DNA of 64,000 bases from Mesorhizobium sp. Lineage in GTDB: Bacteria > Pseudomonadota > Alphaproteobacteria > Rhizobiales > Rhizobiaceae. The notes beneath the pieces are model-generated. The model did no database searches, had not been told where the DNA came from, and saw only the letters and a list, made by a program, of their open reading frames with translations. Of this stretch, positions 25,321-33,973 are shown piece by piece; the first letter of the stretch is position 1; each line of letters starts with the position of its first letter. A program made the translations under genes and the position numbers. The DNA lies in contig NZ_JAMLIG010000001.1 of the NCBI RefSeq assembly GCF_023954305.1, forward strand, positions 2,666,001-2,730,000, given 5' to 3'.

Positions 25321-25923
25321 ATGGTTCAGGAGACGGAGACGGCGGATGCCGCGCATGCCGGGCTGAAGGATAGGCTCGGCCGGCGTTCGATCGTCTTCGT
25401 CGGGCTGATGGGCGCCGGCAAGACGGCGATCGGCCGCAAGCTGGCGCAGGCGCTCGACCTCAACTTCGTCGACAGCGATCACGAGATCGAGACCGTATCG
25501 CGCATGACCATCCCCGAACTGTTCGAGCGTTACGGCGAGCCGGAGTTCCGGGCGCTCGAGGAGCGCGTGGTCGGCCGTCTGGTCAAGGACGGCCCGCAGG
25601 TCGTCTCGACCGGCGGCGGCGCATTCATGAACGCCAATACGAGGGAGGCGATCGCGCAGGACGGCATCTCCATCTGGCTCAAGGCCGATCTCGATACGCT
25701 GATGTCGCGCGTCGCCAAGAAGCCGAACCGGCCGCTGCTCAAGGCCCCCGATCCGCGCGCGGTGATGGAGCGTCTGATGGCTGAGCGCTACCCCGTCTAC
25801 GGCCTGGCCGACATCATCGTCACCACCCGCGACGTACGGCGCGAGGAGATCACGGCGGAGGTCATCGAGGCGCTCTCCGCGTGGCTCGGACGACAGCGGC
25901 CCGACAAGGAAGGCTCGGCATGA
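25321..25923 (+). CDS. aroK: shikimate kinase
   Basis: A 200-residue enzyme phosphorylating shikimate with ATP. It has Walker A GLMGAGKTAIGRKLA (about 28-42), FVDSDHEIE with the shikimate-binding Asp, PEFRALEERV and the VVSTGGGAFM motif. ATG 25321 matches the alphaproteobacterial start (MVQETETAD). The end overlaps aroB by ATGA, giving a coupled aroK-aroB pair, the usual order. Confidence 0.96.
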   Translation: MVQETETADAAHAGLKDRLGRRSIVFVGLMGAGKTAIGRKLAQALDLNFVDSDHEIETVSRMTIPELFERYGEPEFRALEERVVGRLVKDGPQVVSTGGGAFMNANTREAIAQDGISIWLKADLDTLMSRVAKKPNRPLLKAPDPRAVMERLMAERYPVYGLADIIVTTRDVRREEITAEVIEALSAWLGRQRPDKEGSA

Positions 25924-27041
25924 AGGCAATTCCCACTCCCGAAGTCGTCACCGTCGGTCTCGGCGACCGCAGCTACAATATCCTCATCGGCAAAGACCTG
26001 ATCGGTCGTGCGGGCACCGAGATCGCCGCCCGCCTGCCGGGGATAAGGGCGGCGATCGTCACCGACGAAAACGTCGCCGCCGCCTGGCTCCCCGCGCTGA
26101 CGGAAAGTCTTGTATCCGCCGGCATAGCCTCGGTCGCGATCACGCTGCCGCCCGGCGAGAAGACCAAGAGTTTCGAGCGTCTGCAGGAGGTCGTCGACGG
26201 CATCCTGGGCGCCCGGCTGGAGCGGCGCGACGCCGTCATCGCGCTGGGAGGCGGGGTCATCGGCGACCTCGCCGGGTTCGCCTCCGGCATCGTCCGTCGC
26301 GGCATGAATTTCGTCCAGGTGCCGACGTCGCTGCTGGCCCAGGTCGATTCCTCGGTCGGGGGCAAGACCGGCATCAACACGGCCCGCGGCAAGAACCTCG
26401 TCGGCGTGTTCATGCAGCCGCGCCTGGTGATCGCCGACACGGTGGCGCTGGACACGCTCTCCGAACGCGAGTTCCGCGCCGGCTACGCCGAGGTGGCGAA
26501 ATACGGCCTCATCGACCGGCCGGACTTCTTCGCCTGGCTGGAAGCCAACTGGCGCGAGGTGTTTTCCGGCGGCCCGGCGCGTACCAGGGCGATCGCCGTG
26601 TCCTGCCAGGCCAAGGCCGACGTCGTCGCGCGCGACGAGTTCGAGACCGGCGACCGGGCGCTTCTCAATCTCGGCCACACTTTCGGCCACGCGCTGGAGG
26701 CGGCGACGGCCTACGATTCCGCGCGGCTGGTGCACGGCGAGGGGGTTGCCATCGGCATGGCGCTGGCGCACCGTTTCTCGGCGCGCATGAACCTCGCCAG
26801 CCCGGACGACGCGGCGCGTGTCGAGCGTCACCTGCGCGACGTCGGCCTGCCCTGGCGCATGTCCGACATTCCCGGTGCTCTGCCGAACGCCGAGCGGCTG
26901 CTGGAATACATCTCGCAGGACAAGAAGGTCACGCGCGGCGCGCTCACCTTCATCCTGACCCGCGGCATCGGCCAGTCCTTCATCGCGAAGGACGTGCCCG
27001 CCTCCGAAGTGCTGTCCTTCCTAAAGGAGAACCTTTCGTGA
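25920..27041 (+). CDS. aroB: 3-dehydroquinate synthase
   Basis: A 373-residue NAD- and Zn-dependent enzyme converting DAHP to 3-dehydroquinate. Motifs: GGGVIGDLAGFASGIVRRG, PTSLLAQVDSSVGGKTGIN, EVAKYGLI and the zinc ligands in GHTFGHALE and HGEGVAIGM. It is coupled to aroK by an ATGA overlap and to the CBS-domain gene by GTGA. Confidence 0.97.
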   Translation: MKAIPTPEVVTVGLGDRSYNILIGKDLIGRAGTEIAARLPGIRAAIVTDENVAAAWLPALTESLVSAGIASVAITLPPGEKTKSFERLQEVVDGILGARLERRDAVIALGGGVIGDLAGFASGIVRRGMNFVQVPTSLLAQVDSSVGGKTGINTARGKNLVGVFMQPRLVIADTVALDTLSEREFRAGYAEVAKYGLIDRPDFFAWLEANWREVFSGGPARTRAIAVSCQAKADVVARDEFETGDRALLNLGHTFGHALEAATAYDSARLVHGEGVAIGMALAHRFSARMNLASPDDAARVERHLRDVGLPWRMSDIPGALPNAERLLEYISQDKKVTRGALTFILTRGIGQSFIAKDVPASEVLSFLKENLS

Positions 27042-28309
27042 CGATCGACACGACGCTCCTCCTCACCGCCGGGGCGATCCTGTTCCTCATTGTCCTGTCC
27101 TTCTTCTTCTCCGGTACCGAAACCGGAATGACGGCCGCCTCGCGGGCCCGTCTGCATGCGCTGTCGGTCGGCGGCGACACCCGCGCCAGGCATGTCGAGC
27201 GGCTGATCGAGCGCAAGGACCGGCTGGTCAGCGCGCTGCTGATCGGCAACAACCTCGTCAACATTCTCGCCTCCGCGCTGGCGACGAGCCTGCTCTTGTC
27301 GATCTTCGGCGATGCCGGCGTCATCTACGCGACCATCTTCATGACGGTGCTCCTGGTGATCTTCTCCGAGATCCTGCCCAAATCGTGGGCCCTGGCGCGT
27401 CCCGAGCAGTTCGCGCTGTTCGTCTCGCCCTTCGCGCGCTTCATCGTGTTCCTGTTCGGTCCCCTTTCGACTGTCGCCAACGGCGCCGTTCGCGGTCTGC
27501 TGCGGGTGTTCGGCATCAATCTGTCCAGTGACACGTCGCTCCTGTCGGCGCATGACGAACTGCGCGGCACGCTCGAGGTGCTGCATCGGGAAGGCGCGTT
27601 CATCAAGGCCGACCGCGACCGCGTCGGAGGCCTGCTCGACCTCGCGGAGCTCGAGGTGTCCGACATCATGGTGCACCGCACGTCGATCCGCGCGGTCGAC
27701 GGCGACGCGCCGCCGGCGTCGGTCGTGGCCGAGGTCCTCCAGAGCCCCTATACGCGAATCCCGGTCTGGCGCGGATCGATCGACAACATCGTCGGCGTTG
27801 TTCACGCCAAGGACCTGTTGCGGGCGCTGCACGAGGTCCAGCACGACTTCTCCCGCATCGACATCATGAAGGTCGCGTCGAAACCCTGGTTCGTTCCCGA
27901 CACGACCTCGCTGCGCGATCAGCTCAACGCCTTCCTGCGCCGCAAGGCGCATATCGCGATCGTGGTCGACGAGTACGGCGAGGTCGAAGGCCTCGTCACG
28001 CTGGAAGACATTATCGAGGAGATCGTCGGCGAGATCGCCGACGAGCACGACATCGACATGCAGGGCGTGCGCCAGCAGGCCGACGGGTCGGTGATCGTCG
28101 ACGGGACGGTGCCGATCCGCGACCTGAACCGCGCGCTCGACTGGAACCTGCCGGACGACGAGGCGGTGACGGTCGCCGGCCTCGTCATCCACGAGGCGCA
28201 GACCATCCCCGAGGAGAAGCAGGCCTTCACCTTCCACGGCAAGCGCTTCGTCGTGCTCAAGCGCGAGAAGAACCGCATCGTGCGCCTGCGCGTCAAGGCG
28301 GCCGACTAG
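27038..28309 (+). CDS. CNNM/CorC-like membrane protein with CBS domains
   Basis: A 423-residue protein of the 'hemolysin C' class. An N-terminal DUF21/CNNM membrane domain has four helices (about 1-165) with SFFFSGTETGMTAASRARLH and GNNLVNILASALAT. A pair of CBS domains (about 190-330) has RIPVWRGSIDNIVGVVHAKD, followed by a CorC-HlyC C-terminal domain (QADGSVIVDGTVPIRDLN). Members export magnesium or other divalent cations; haemolysis is not implied. GTG 27038 overlaps the aroB stop. Confidence 0.9.
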   Translation: MTIDTTLLLTAGAILFLIVLSFFFSGTETGMTAASRARLHALSVGGDTRARHVERLIERKDRLVSALLIGNNLVNILASALATSLLLSIFGDAGVIYATIFMTVLLVIFSEILPKSWALARPEQFALFVSPFARFIVFLFGPLSTVANGAVRGLLRVFGINLSSDTSLLSAHDELRGTLEVLHREGAFIKADRDRVGGLLDLAELEVSDIMVHRTSIRAVDGDAPPASVVAEVLQSPYTRIPVWRGSIDNIVGVVHAKDLLRALHEVQHDFSRIDIMKVASKPWFVPDTTSLRDQLNAFLRRKAHIAIVVDEYGEVEGLVTLEDIIEEIVGEIADEHDIDMQGVRQQADGSVIVDGTVPIRDLNRALDWNLPDDEAVTVAGLVIHEAQTIPEEKQAFTFHGKRFVVLKREKNRIVRLRVKAAD

Positions 28310-28463
28310 TCCGTCCCGAGCGGTAGGCCCCCGGCTAAGGTTCGGAATTCGCGGCGGAAAATCGGACCTCTCTCCGTCGAACCCGTCCGTGGTTCGGCCG
28401 CACTCGCTCCGACGAACACATCTAAAATCAGACAAGCCATTGCATTATAATGATAAATGTGAT

Positions 28464-28487
28464 CTTATTGAATGAACATTCAATAAG
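28464..28487. promoter_or_regulatory. TetR-type operator 1, upstream of the Rieske oxygenase gene
   Basis: A perfect inverted repeat with 11-base arms (CTTATTGAATG / CATTCAATAAG) around AA. The core TTGAATG-AA-CATTCAA matches the operators at 35465 and 46253. It lies 15 bases before the Rieske ATG and 13 bases after a TATAAT hexamer (28446-28451), so bound repressor would sit over the likely transcription start. The site resembles published BetI boxes. Confidence 0.82.
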
Positions 28488-28501
28488 AACCGGGGACTTT
28501 C

Positions 28502-29701
28502 ATGACCCAGCACGCGGGCAATGTGGCTATTCCGAACGACTGGAATCGCAGCGGCCTGCCCGGGTGGACCTATCACAGTCCGGCGCTCCTCGAACTCGAG
28601 AAGGAGCAGCTGTTCCGCACCCACTGGCAGATCGTCGGCCATGTGTCGGACGTGGCGAACCCCGGCGACTACCTGGCGATGGACGTGGTCGGCGAACGCG
28701 CGCTCGTGGTTCGCGGCAAGGATGGCGTCGTGCGGGCCTTCCTCAACATGTGCCGCCACCGCGGCAGCCGGGTCGTCGCCGACAACCAGGGCAACTGCAA
28801 GAACGCGCTGGTCTGCCCGTTCCACGGCTGGGTCTACAATCTCGACGGCACCCTGCGGGGTGCCGCGCGGCCGCGCTCGTTCCCGGACCTCGACAGGCAT
28901 GAGTTCGGGCTTAAGCAGCTCGACCTCGAGATCTGGATGGGCTTCATCTTCATCCGGTTCCGGCAGGGGCCGCAGCCCTCCGTCGCCGAACTGATGAAGC
29001 CGCACGAAGCCGAAATCGCGCCCTATCGCATCGAGGAGATGGTGCCCTCCTGGGGCATCTGGTCGAGCCTGTCGCACGTCAACTGGAAGTCGGTCCGCGA
29101 CGTCGACAACGAGGGCTATCACGTCGCCATGGCGCATCCCGCGCTGCAGGACCTCTACGGCTCCACCTATTACGACGAGCCCTTCGTCAACGGCGTCTCG
29201 CGCTCCTTCGCGACGTTCAATCCGCATGCCGGACGGCGCTGGAGCGTGCGCAACTACGTCAAGATCGCGCCCGACCCGGTGCGACTGCCCGAGAGCCACA
29301 AGAAGGCCTGGGTCTATTACGGCCTGTTCCCCAACACCGTGATCAACGTGCAGCCGGAATCTGCACAGTTCTATCAGGAGTTTCCGCTGTCGACGGGGGA
29401 GACGCTGCTGCGCGGCGCGATCTACCGTTATGCCGACGAAAACCGCGCCGCGGCGGCCGCGCGCTACCTGTCCTTCCGCATCGACCGCGACACGATGGCC
29501 GAGGACGTGCAACTGTCGGAATGGTCGAACGAATCGATGACCTCGTCGTCCTTCGAGGGCTTCTACCTGTCCGACCTCGAATACGGCGTGCGCACCCACC
29601 ACGACCACATCCGCGCGCTGCTGCCGGTGGTCAACCTCGAATCGGCGCCCGAGGAAAAGGACATCCGCGGTCTCAACGAGGCGCTGGCGAGCCGGAAGTA
29701 G
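28502..29701 (+). CDS. Rieske non-heme iron oxygenase, alpha subunit (quaternary-amine type)
   Basis: A 399-residue oxygenase subunit. The Rieske [2Fe-2S] ligands are Cys84, His86, Cys105 and His108 (CRHRG and CPFHGW). The mononuclear iron ligands are His207 and His212 in NEGYHVAMAH. The residue three before the first iron His, normally the bridging Asp, is Glu204; a bridging Glu is a mark of carnitine oxygenase CntA and related quaternary-amine enzymes. N- or C-demethylation or hydroxylation of an onium compound is therefore likely. No reductase partner is in the window. The perfect TetR operator directly upstream puts it in the BetI-like regulon. Confidence 0.88.
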   Translation: MTQHAGNVAIPNDWNRSGLPGWTYHSPALLELEKEQLFRTHWQIVGHVSDVANPGDYLAMDVVGERALVVRGKDGVVRAFLNMCRHRGSRVVADNQGNCKNALVCPFHGWVYNLDGTLRGAARPRSFPDLDRHEFGLKQLDLEIWMGFIFIRFRQGPQPSVAELMKPHEAEIAPYRIEEMVPSWGIWSSLSHVNWKSVRDVDNEGYHVAMAHPALQDLYGSTYYDEPFVNGVSRSFATFNPHAGRRWSVRNYVKIAPDPVRLPESHKKAWVYYGLFPNTVINVQPESAQFYQEFPLSTGETLLRGAIYRYADENRAAAAARYLSFRIDRDTMAEDVQLSEWSNESMTSSSFEGFYLSDLEYGVRTHHDHIRALLPVVNLESAPEEKDIRGLNEALASRK

Positions 29702-29828
29702 ATCGCGCTGTACGTTTTCCGCAGGCGCCAGGACGCCTGCGAGTTGCCGACGCGCGGTCCGGCGGATACAGGGGAACGTGCAGGCGATCCGCGCGTTGGC
29801 TGCCTGCGCGCAACCGATCCGGAGTCCG

Positions 29829-30572
29829 ATGTCGAACCTCAGCCGCCGTGGGCTCCTTGCACTGACCGCCGCCGGCGTCGCATCAGCCGCCCTGTCTGCC
29901 TGCGCGAGCAACCGCGACCGGGCGGCGGAGGCCGCCGCCGCATCCGCGCCGCCGCCCCTGCCTATGCCGGTTCCGGCGGTCGGCGATCCGCGCGTGATGT
30001 ATGCTGCCGCACTCGATGAAGGCCACAGCGTCCCGGCCGTTCCGATCGAGAAGATCGATCCGAGGTTTTATCGCCAGATCGTCCCCGATCCGACGGGCGA
30101 GGCGCCGGGCACCGTCGTCGTCGATACGGCCAACCACTTCCTCTATTTCGTCGTCCACAGCGGTGCGGCGATCCGCTACGGCGTCGGTCTCGGCCGCCAA
30201 GGCTTCGAGTGGTCGGGCCGCGGGGTGATCGAATCGAAACAGAAATGGCCGCGCTGGTTCCCGCCTGACGAGATGATCGACCGCCAGCCCGAACTGGAGA
30301 AATACCGTGCTCGGCAGATCCCGGGCAAGAACGAGTGGGAGGGCGGCATGGAGCCGGGCCCCAGCAACCCGCTCGGCGCCCGCGCGCTCTACATCTTCCA
30401 GAACGGGGAGGATACGCTCTACCGTCTGCACGGCTCGCCGGAATGGGCCTCGATCGGCAAGTCCGTGTCGTCGGGCTGCGTGCGGCTGATGCACCAGGAC
30501 ATCATCGACCTTTACGAGCGCGTGCCCGAAGGCGCGCCCATCGTGGTGACGGCCGGACTGAGAGTGACGTGA
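29829..30572 (+). CDS. L,D-transpeptidase (ErfK/YbiS/YcfS/YnhG family)
   Basis: A 247-residue envelope enzyme making or anchoring 3-3 peptidoglycan links. It has a signal sequence with SRRGLLALTAAG followed by lipobox-like LSACAS. The YkuD domain contains VVVDTANHFLYFVV, GVGLGRQGFEWSG, the catalytic His of LYRLHGSPEWASIG and the nucleophile Cys in SVSSGCVRLMHQDI. ATG 29829 has GGAG five bases upstream. No operon partner; it converges on the cytochrome b gene with a strong hairpin between. Confidence 0.93.
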   Translation: MSNLSRRGLLALTAAGVASAALSACASNRDRAAEAAAASAPPPLPMPVPAVGDPRVMYAAALDEGHSVPAVPIEKIDPRFYRQIVPDPTGEAPGTVVVDTANHFLYFVVHSGAAIRYGVGLGRQGFEWSGRGVIESKQKWPRWFPPDEMIDRQPELEKYRARQIPGKNEWEGGMEPGPSNPLGARALYIFQNGEDTLYRLHGSPEWASIGKSVSSGCVRLMHQDIIDLYERVPEGAPIVVTAGLRVT

Positions 30573-30611
30573 CGGGAAGTCGCGCCGCGGCCCCGCCTGC
30601 CGGAATCGGTT

Positions 30612-30638
30612 GCCGGCGGGCGGACTTCGCCCGCCGGC
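30612..30638. terminator. strong hairpin between convergent genes
   Basis: An 11-bp perfect stem (GCCGGCGGGCG / CGCCCGCCGGC) with a GACTT loop lies between the ends of the L,D-transpeptidase and cytochrome b genes. There is no T tract on either side, so it may act in a bidirectional or Rho-assisted way, or only protect 3' ends. Confidence 0.45.
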
Positions 30639-30651
30639 CCGCTTGGCCTCG

Positions 30652-31233
30652 TCAGGCCCGATCGTCGGGCCCCGGCGCCCGCTTGCGCCCGGTGAACATC
30701 GCCCGCACCAGATTCTCGCCATGCTCGACGCTCGCCAGCATCACGCCGGCGACATGCAGCACGATCAGGCCGAGCGTGGCGTAGGCGGCCGCCTCGTGCA
30801 GTTCCTCGACCCATTCGACGCCCCAGTAGGCGTTGGTGGTCATCATGTACCCCGTCGTCGCGATCACGCCGATCGCCGCGAGCAGGGCGAGGATCATCGC
30901 CGCTCCGGCCGGATTGTGGCCGAGATAGCGCGGCGCGGAAAACCGTGCAGTGGCGCCGAGGAAGCGAGCCACCTCGGCCGGCGATCGGACGAAGGTCGAG
31001 AAGCGCGCATTCCGGCTGCCGACGAAACCCCACAGGATGCGCGCGGCGACCAGGGCCGCGATGACGTATCCGGCGAACTCATGCGGCGCCTCCCATTCGT
31101 CTCCGGTCAGGAAAGCGAAGGCGAAGAGGCCGACGAGCGACCAGTGGAAGACCCTGACGAACGGGTCCCACACCTTGACCGTGGCCGGCGGCATCGCGCC
31201 GCCGGCTTCCAGTCGCGCAGGTTCCGCGCGCAT
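30652..31233 (-). CDS. cytochrome b561-type membrane protein
   Basis: A 193-residue protein with four transmembrane helices and paired haem-ligating His residues: FVRVFHWSLVGLFAFAF (helix 1), WEAPHEFAGYVIAALV (helix 2), YMMTTNAYWGVEWVEELHE, and AAAYATLGLIVLHVAG (helix 4). Such proteins pass electrons between quinones and periplasmic partners. The ATG overlaps the stop of the PepSY gene upstream by one base (TGATG), so the two are a coupled pair. Confidence 0.88.
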   Translation of the reverse strand: MRAEPARLEAGGAMPPATVKVWDPFVRVFHWSLVGLFAFAFLTGDEWEAPHEFAGYVIAALVAARILWGFVGSRNARFSTFVRSPAEVARFLGATARFSAPRYLGHNPAGAAMILALLAAIGVIATTGYMMTTNAYWGVEWVEELHEAAAYATLGLIVLHVAGVMLASVEHGENLVRAMFTGRKRAPGPDDRA

Positions 31234-31508
31234 CAGTCGTCGATCTTGGTCTTGACGATTTCGGCGGTCACTGGGTTGAGATAGGCCTCGACGCGGTCGC
31301 CGTTCTTGTCGAGCGCATAGATCTCGTAGCAGCCGTCCTCGATTTTGACCTGGCGCACCTTGTAGCCCATCGCGGTCGCCTTGGCCTCGACGTCGCCGAG
31401 GCTCATCCAGGACGACTGGGGGGCGTTGCCGCAGGACGGCGAGGCCAGGGCGGCCGAGGCCACGAACGGGGTGGCGGCGAGGGTGAGGATGAAAGCGAGC
31501 TTGTTCAT
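31233..31508 (-). CDS. small periplasmic PepSY-domain protein
   Basis: A 91-residue protein with signal peptide MNKLAFILTLAATPFVASAA and one PepSY-like unit (WMSLGDVEAKATAMGYKVRQ ... GDRVEAYLNPVTAEIV). Two Cys residues (26 and 59 or so) could form a disulfide. It is coupled to the cytochrome b gene and divergent from a second PepSY gene and a two-component system, so it is a likely target of that system. Confidence 0.85.
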   Translation of the reverse strand: MNKLAFILTLAATPFVASAALASPSCGNAPQSSWMSLGDVEAKATAMGYKVRQVKIEDGCYEIYALDKNGDRVEAYLNPVTAEIVKTKIDD

Positions 31509-31632
31509 GTCTGTCTCCTTCTCAATTCGGGCTCATGCCCTTCGACGCCGCCTTTGTCGCAGGTCGGCGATGACAGACCGCTGAGCGGGAATGTCAGCGA
31601 TTTGTCATCTGCGGATGTGCTAGGAAACGCGC

Positions 31633-31944
31633 ATGCGTGTTCTTCTCGCCGCTTGCTTCGCCGTCCTCATCGCCAGCGTCTCGCCGGCGCTCGCCGACAA
31701 AGGCGGCGACGCCGACCGCAGGGCGGTCGAACGGGCGCGGGAGCGTGGCGAGATACTGCCGCTAGCCCGGATCATCGAACTCCTGCGCGCGCAGGGTCTC
31801 ACGGGCGACGTGCTCGAAGTCGAGCTGGAGAACGATGACGCCGGCGTGGTCTACGAGATCTATCTTCTCGGCCCCGGCGGACGACGCCTTGAGATCAAGG
31901 TCGATCCCGCGACCGGACGCATTCTCGAGAGGGACCACGACTGA
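31633..31944 (+). CDS. small periplasmic PepSY-domain protein upstream of a two-component system
   Basis: A 103-residue protein with signal peptide MRVLLAACFAVLIASVSPAL and a PepSY-like domain (IIELLRAQGLTGDVLEVELE ... LEIKVDPATGRILERD). It precedes the response regulator by one base. Rhizobial FeuPQ systems have a small periplasmic inhibitor, FeuN, encoded in the same position; this protein could play a similar sensor-modulating part, which is inference from position and export. Confidence 0.82.
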   Translation: MRVLLAACFAVLIASVSPALADKGGDADRRAVERARERGEILPLARIIELLRAQGLTGDVLEVELENDDAGVVYEIYLLGPGGRRLEIKVDPATGRILERDHD

Positions 31945-31945
31945 G

Positions 31946-32620
31946 ATGCGCATCCTGCTGATCGAGGACGACCGGCGGATCCGCGAGGACGTCGCCGCCG
32001 CGCTCGAAGCGGCGGGCTTCGTCGTCGACCGGCAGGGCGACGGCGAGGAGGGCTGGTTCCAGGGCGATACGGAATCCTATGGCGCCTGCGTGCTCGATCT
32101 CGGCCTGCCCGGCATGGACGGCCTCGCCATCCTCAAGCGCTGGCGGGAGGCGGGACGCGACTTCCCCGTCCTTGTGCTCACTGCCCGGGGCACCTGGAGC
32201 GAGCGCGTCGAGGGCATCGACGCCGGCGCCGACGACTACCTGCCGAAACCGTTCCGCATGGAGGAACTGCTCGCGCGCCTGCGCGCGATCATCCGGCGTT
32301 CCTCCGGCCATTCCTCGGCGCTGATCCGGGTCGGCGAGGCCGAACTCGACACGCGCCAGATGCGGCTTGCGGTGCGCGGCGTGCCCGTCGCGCTCTCCCC
32401 CCAGGAATACCGTCTCGTTGCCTATCTCATGCTCAACCGGGGCCGCGTCGTCTCGCAGCAGGAACTGGCCGAACATCTGCAGGCGGACCATTTCGAGCGC
32501 GAATCGAATGCCGTCGAGGTGCTCGTCGGCCGGGTGCGCCGCAAACTTCCGGCGGCATTGATCGAAACCCGGCGCGGCTTCGGCTATCTCGTTCCGGACG
32601 GGGAGACTTCCGTTCCGTGA
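31946..32620 (+). CDS. OmpR-family response regulator (FeuP/PhoP-like)
   Basis: A 224-residue regulator with a receiver domain (acidic pair IEDDRR, phosphoryl acceptor Asp51 in VLDLGLPGMDG, LTARG, KPF at about 101-103) and a winged-helix DNA-binding domain (LSPQEYRLVAYLMLNRGRVV ... VEVLVGRVRRKL ... IETRRGFGYLV). The sequence is close to rhizobial FeuP/PhoP types (GDTESYGACVLDLGLP). The stop overlaps the kinase start by four bases (GTGA). Confidence 0.93.
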   Translation: MRILLIEDDRRIREDVAAALEAAGFVVDRQGDGEEGWFQGDTESYGACVLDLGLPGMDGLAILKRWREAGRDFPVLVLTARGTWSERVEGIDAGADDYLPKPFRMEELLARLRAIIRRSSGHSSALIRVGEAELDTRQMRLAVRGVPVALSPQEYRLVAYLMLNRGRVVSQQELAEHLQADHFERESNAVEVLVGRVRRKLPAALIETRRGFGYLVPDGETSVP

Positions 32621-33969
32621 CGGGCAGGGCCTCGCTCCGGCTCCGGTTCCTGGCGCTTGGGCTCGGCCTGCTGGCGGTTGCGCTGTTCGTCGCCGGGGTC
32701 AGCCTGTCGGCGCTGTTCGCCCGCCATCTCGACCGGCGCGTCGGCCAGGAACTCGACACCCATATCGAGATGATCGCCGGCACGTTGCGCATCGATCCGC
32801 TCGGAGCGATGAGCTTGTCGCGCGATCCCGCCGACCCGCGATTTTCGAAGCCGTTCGGCGGCCTCTACTGGCAGGTCGACGACGACACCTCGGGCGCGCG
32901 CATCGCTTCCCGCTCGCTATGGGATACCGCCATCGCGCCGCAGGGCGACCTGGCGCCGGGAGCCGAGCTGACGCGCGACATCGCCGGGCCGCAGGGCTCG
33001 ATACTGCTTCTGCATCAGCGGGGCCTGATCGTTCCGGTCGACCAGGTGGACCATCATGTGCGCGTCGCGGTGGCGATCGACAGGGCGGAACTCGACGCTC
33101 TGAGAAGCGGCTTCGCCCGCGATGCGGGCTATGTGCTTGCCGCGCTCGGCCTCGTGCTTGCAGCCGGAATCTGGATCCAGATCGTCGCGGGGCTTCGCCC
33201 TCTCGCCGTTCTGGCAGCCGCGGTTGCCAAGGTCGCCAGCGGCACCGAGCGGCGGCTGTCGCAGCGGGTCCCCAGCGAGGTCGAGCCGCTCGTCACCGAA
33301 ATGAACTCGCTGCTCGATGCGCAGGAGCGCGATCTCGTCCGCGCGCGCGATCGGGCGGCCGATCTCGCGCACGGTCTCAAGACGCCGCTCACCGCGCTCG
33401 CCGCCGACATCCGCCGCCTGCGCGAGCGCGGCGACAGCGAGATCGCCGGCAATCTCGAGGCTGTGGCGGAAACCATGCGGCGCCATGTCGAGCGCGAGCT
33501 GGCCCGCACGCGAATCCGCCACGGCACCGCAAGGCCGATGACGCCGCTCGCCGAGGCGGTCCGCCGTGTCGTTCGCGTCGTCGAACGCATCCCCGCCGCC
33601 GAAGGCAAGCGCTTCGAGACGGAGATCGCCCCCGACCTGACGCTTCCGATCGACGGCGACGATCTCACCGAAATGCTCGGAAACCTGCTCGACAATGCCG
33701 CCCGTCACGCCTCGTCGACCGTCCGCATCGGCGCCAGGATCGACGCCTCGGGGGCCTCGCTGCGCGTCGAGGACGACGGACCTGGTCTTGCCGAGGCCGA
33801 CAGGGAGGCGGCGCTGAGACGGGGCGGGCGGATCGACCGCGATGGCAGCGCCGGTCTGGGGCTGGCGATCGTCGCGGATATCGCGGAGGCCTACGGCGGC
33901 GCGGTCACCCTCGGCCGATCCGGGCTGGGCGGTCTGTCGGTGATGGTGGCATTGCCGAACGGCGGCTGA
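32617..33969 (+). CDS. sensor histidine kinase (FeuQ/PhoQ-like)
   Basis: A 450-residue inner-membrane kinase. Helix 1 is at about 5-28 (LALGLGLLAVALFVAGVSLS), a periplasmic sensor domain of about 135 residues follows, then helix 2 (AGYVLAALGLVLAAGIWIQI, about 169-188). The H-box is DLAHGLKTPLTAL with His252, then N-box LLDNAARHA and G-boxes DDGPGL and GSAGLGLAI. The AHGLKTPL form is typical of PhoQ-type kinases. GTG start coupled to the regulator. The signal is unknown; the adjacent PepSY proteins are candidate modulators. Confidence 0.93.
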   Translation: MTGRASLRLRFLALGLGLLAVALFVAGVSLSALFARHLDRRVGQELDTHIEMIAGTLRIDPLGAMSLSRDPADPRFSKPFGGLYWQVDDDTSGARIASRSLWDTAIAPQGDLAPGAELTRDIAGPQGSILLLHQRGLIVPVDQVDHHVRVAVAIDRAELDALRSGFARDAGYVLAALGLVLAAGIWIQIVAGLRPLAVLAAAVAKVASGTERRLSQRVPSEVEPLVTEMNSLLDAQERDLVRARDRAADLAHGLKTPLTALAADIRRLRERGDSEIAGNLEAVAETMRRHVERELARTRIRHGTARPMTPLAEAVRRVVRVVERIPAAEGKRFETEIAPDLTLPIDGDDLTEMLGNLLDNAARHASSTVRIGARIDASGASLRVEDDGPGLAEADREAALRRGGRIDRDGSAGLGLAIVADIAEAYGGAVTLGRSGLGGLSVMVALPNGG

Positions 33970-33973
33970 CCGC

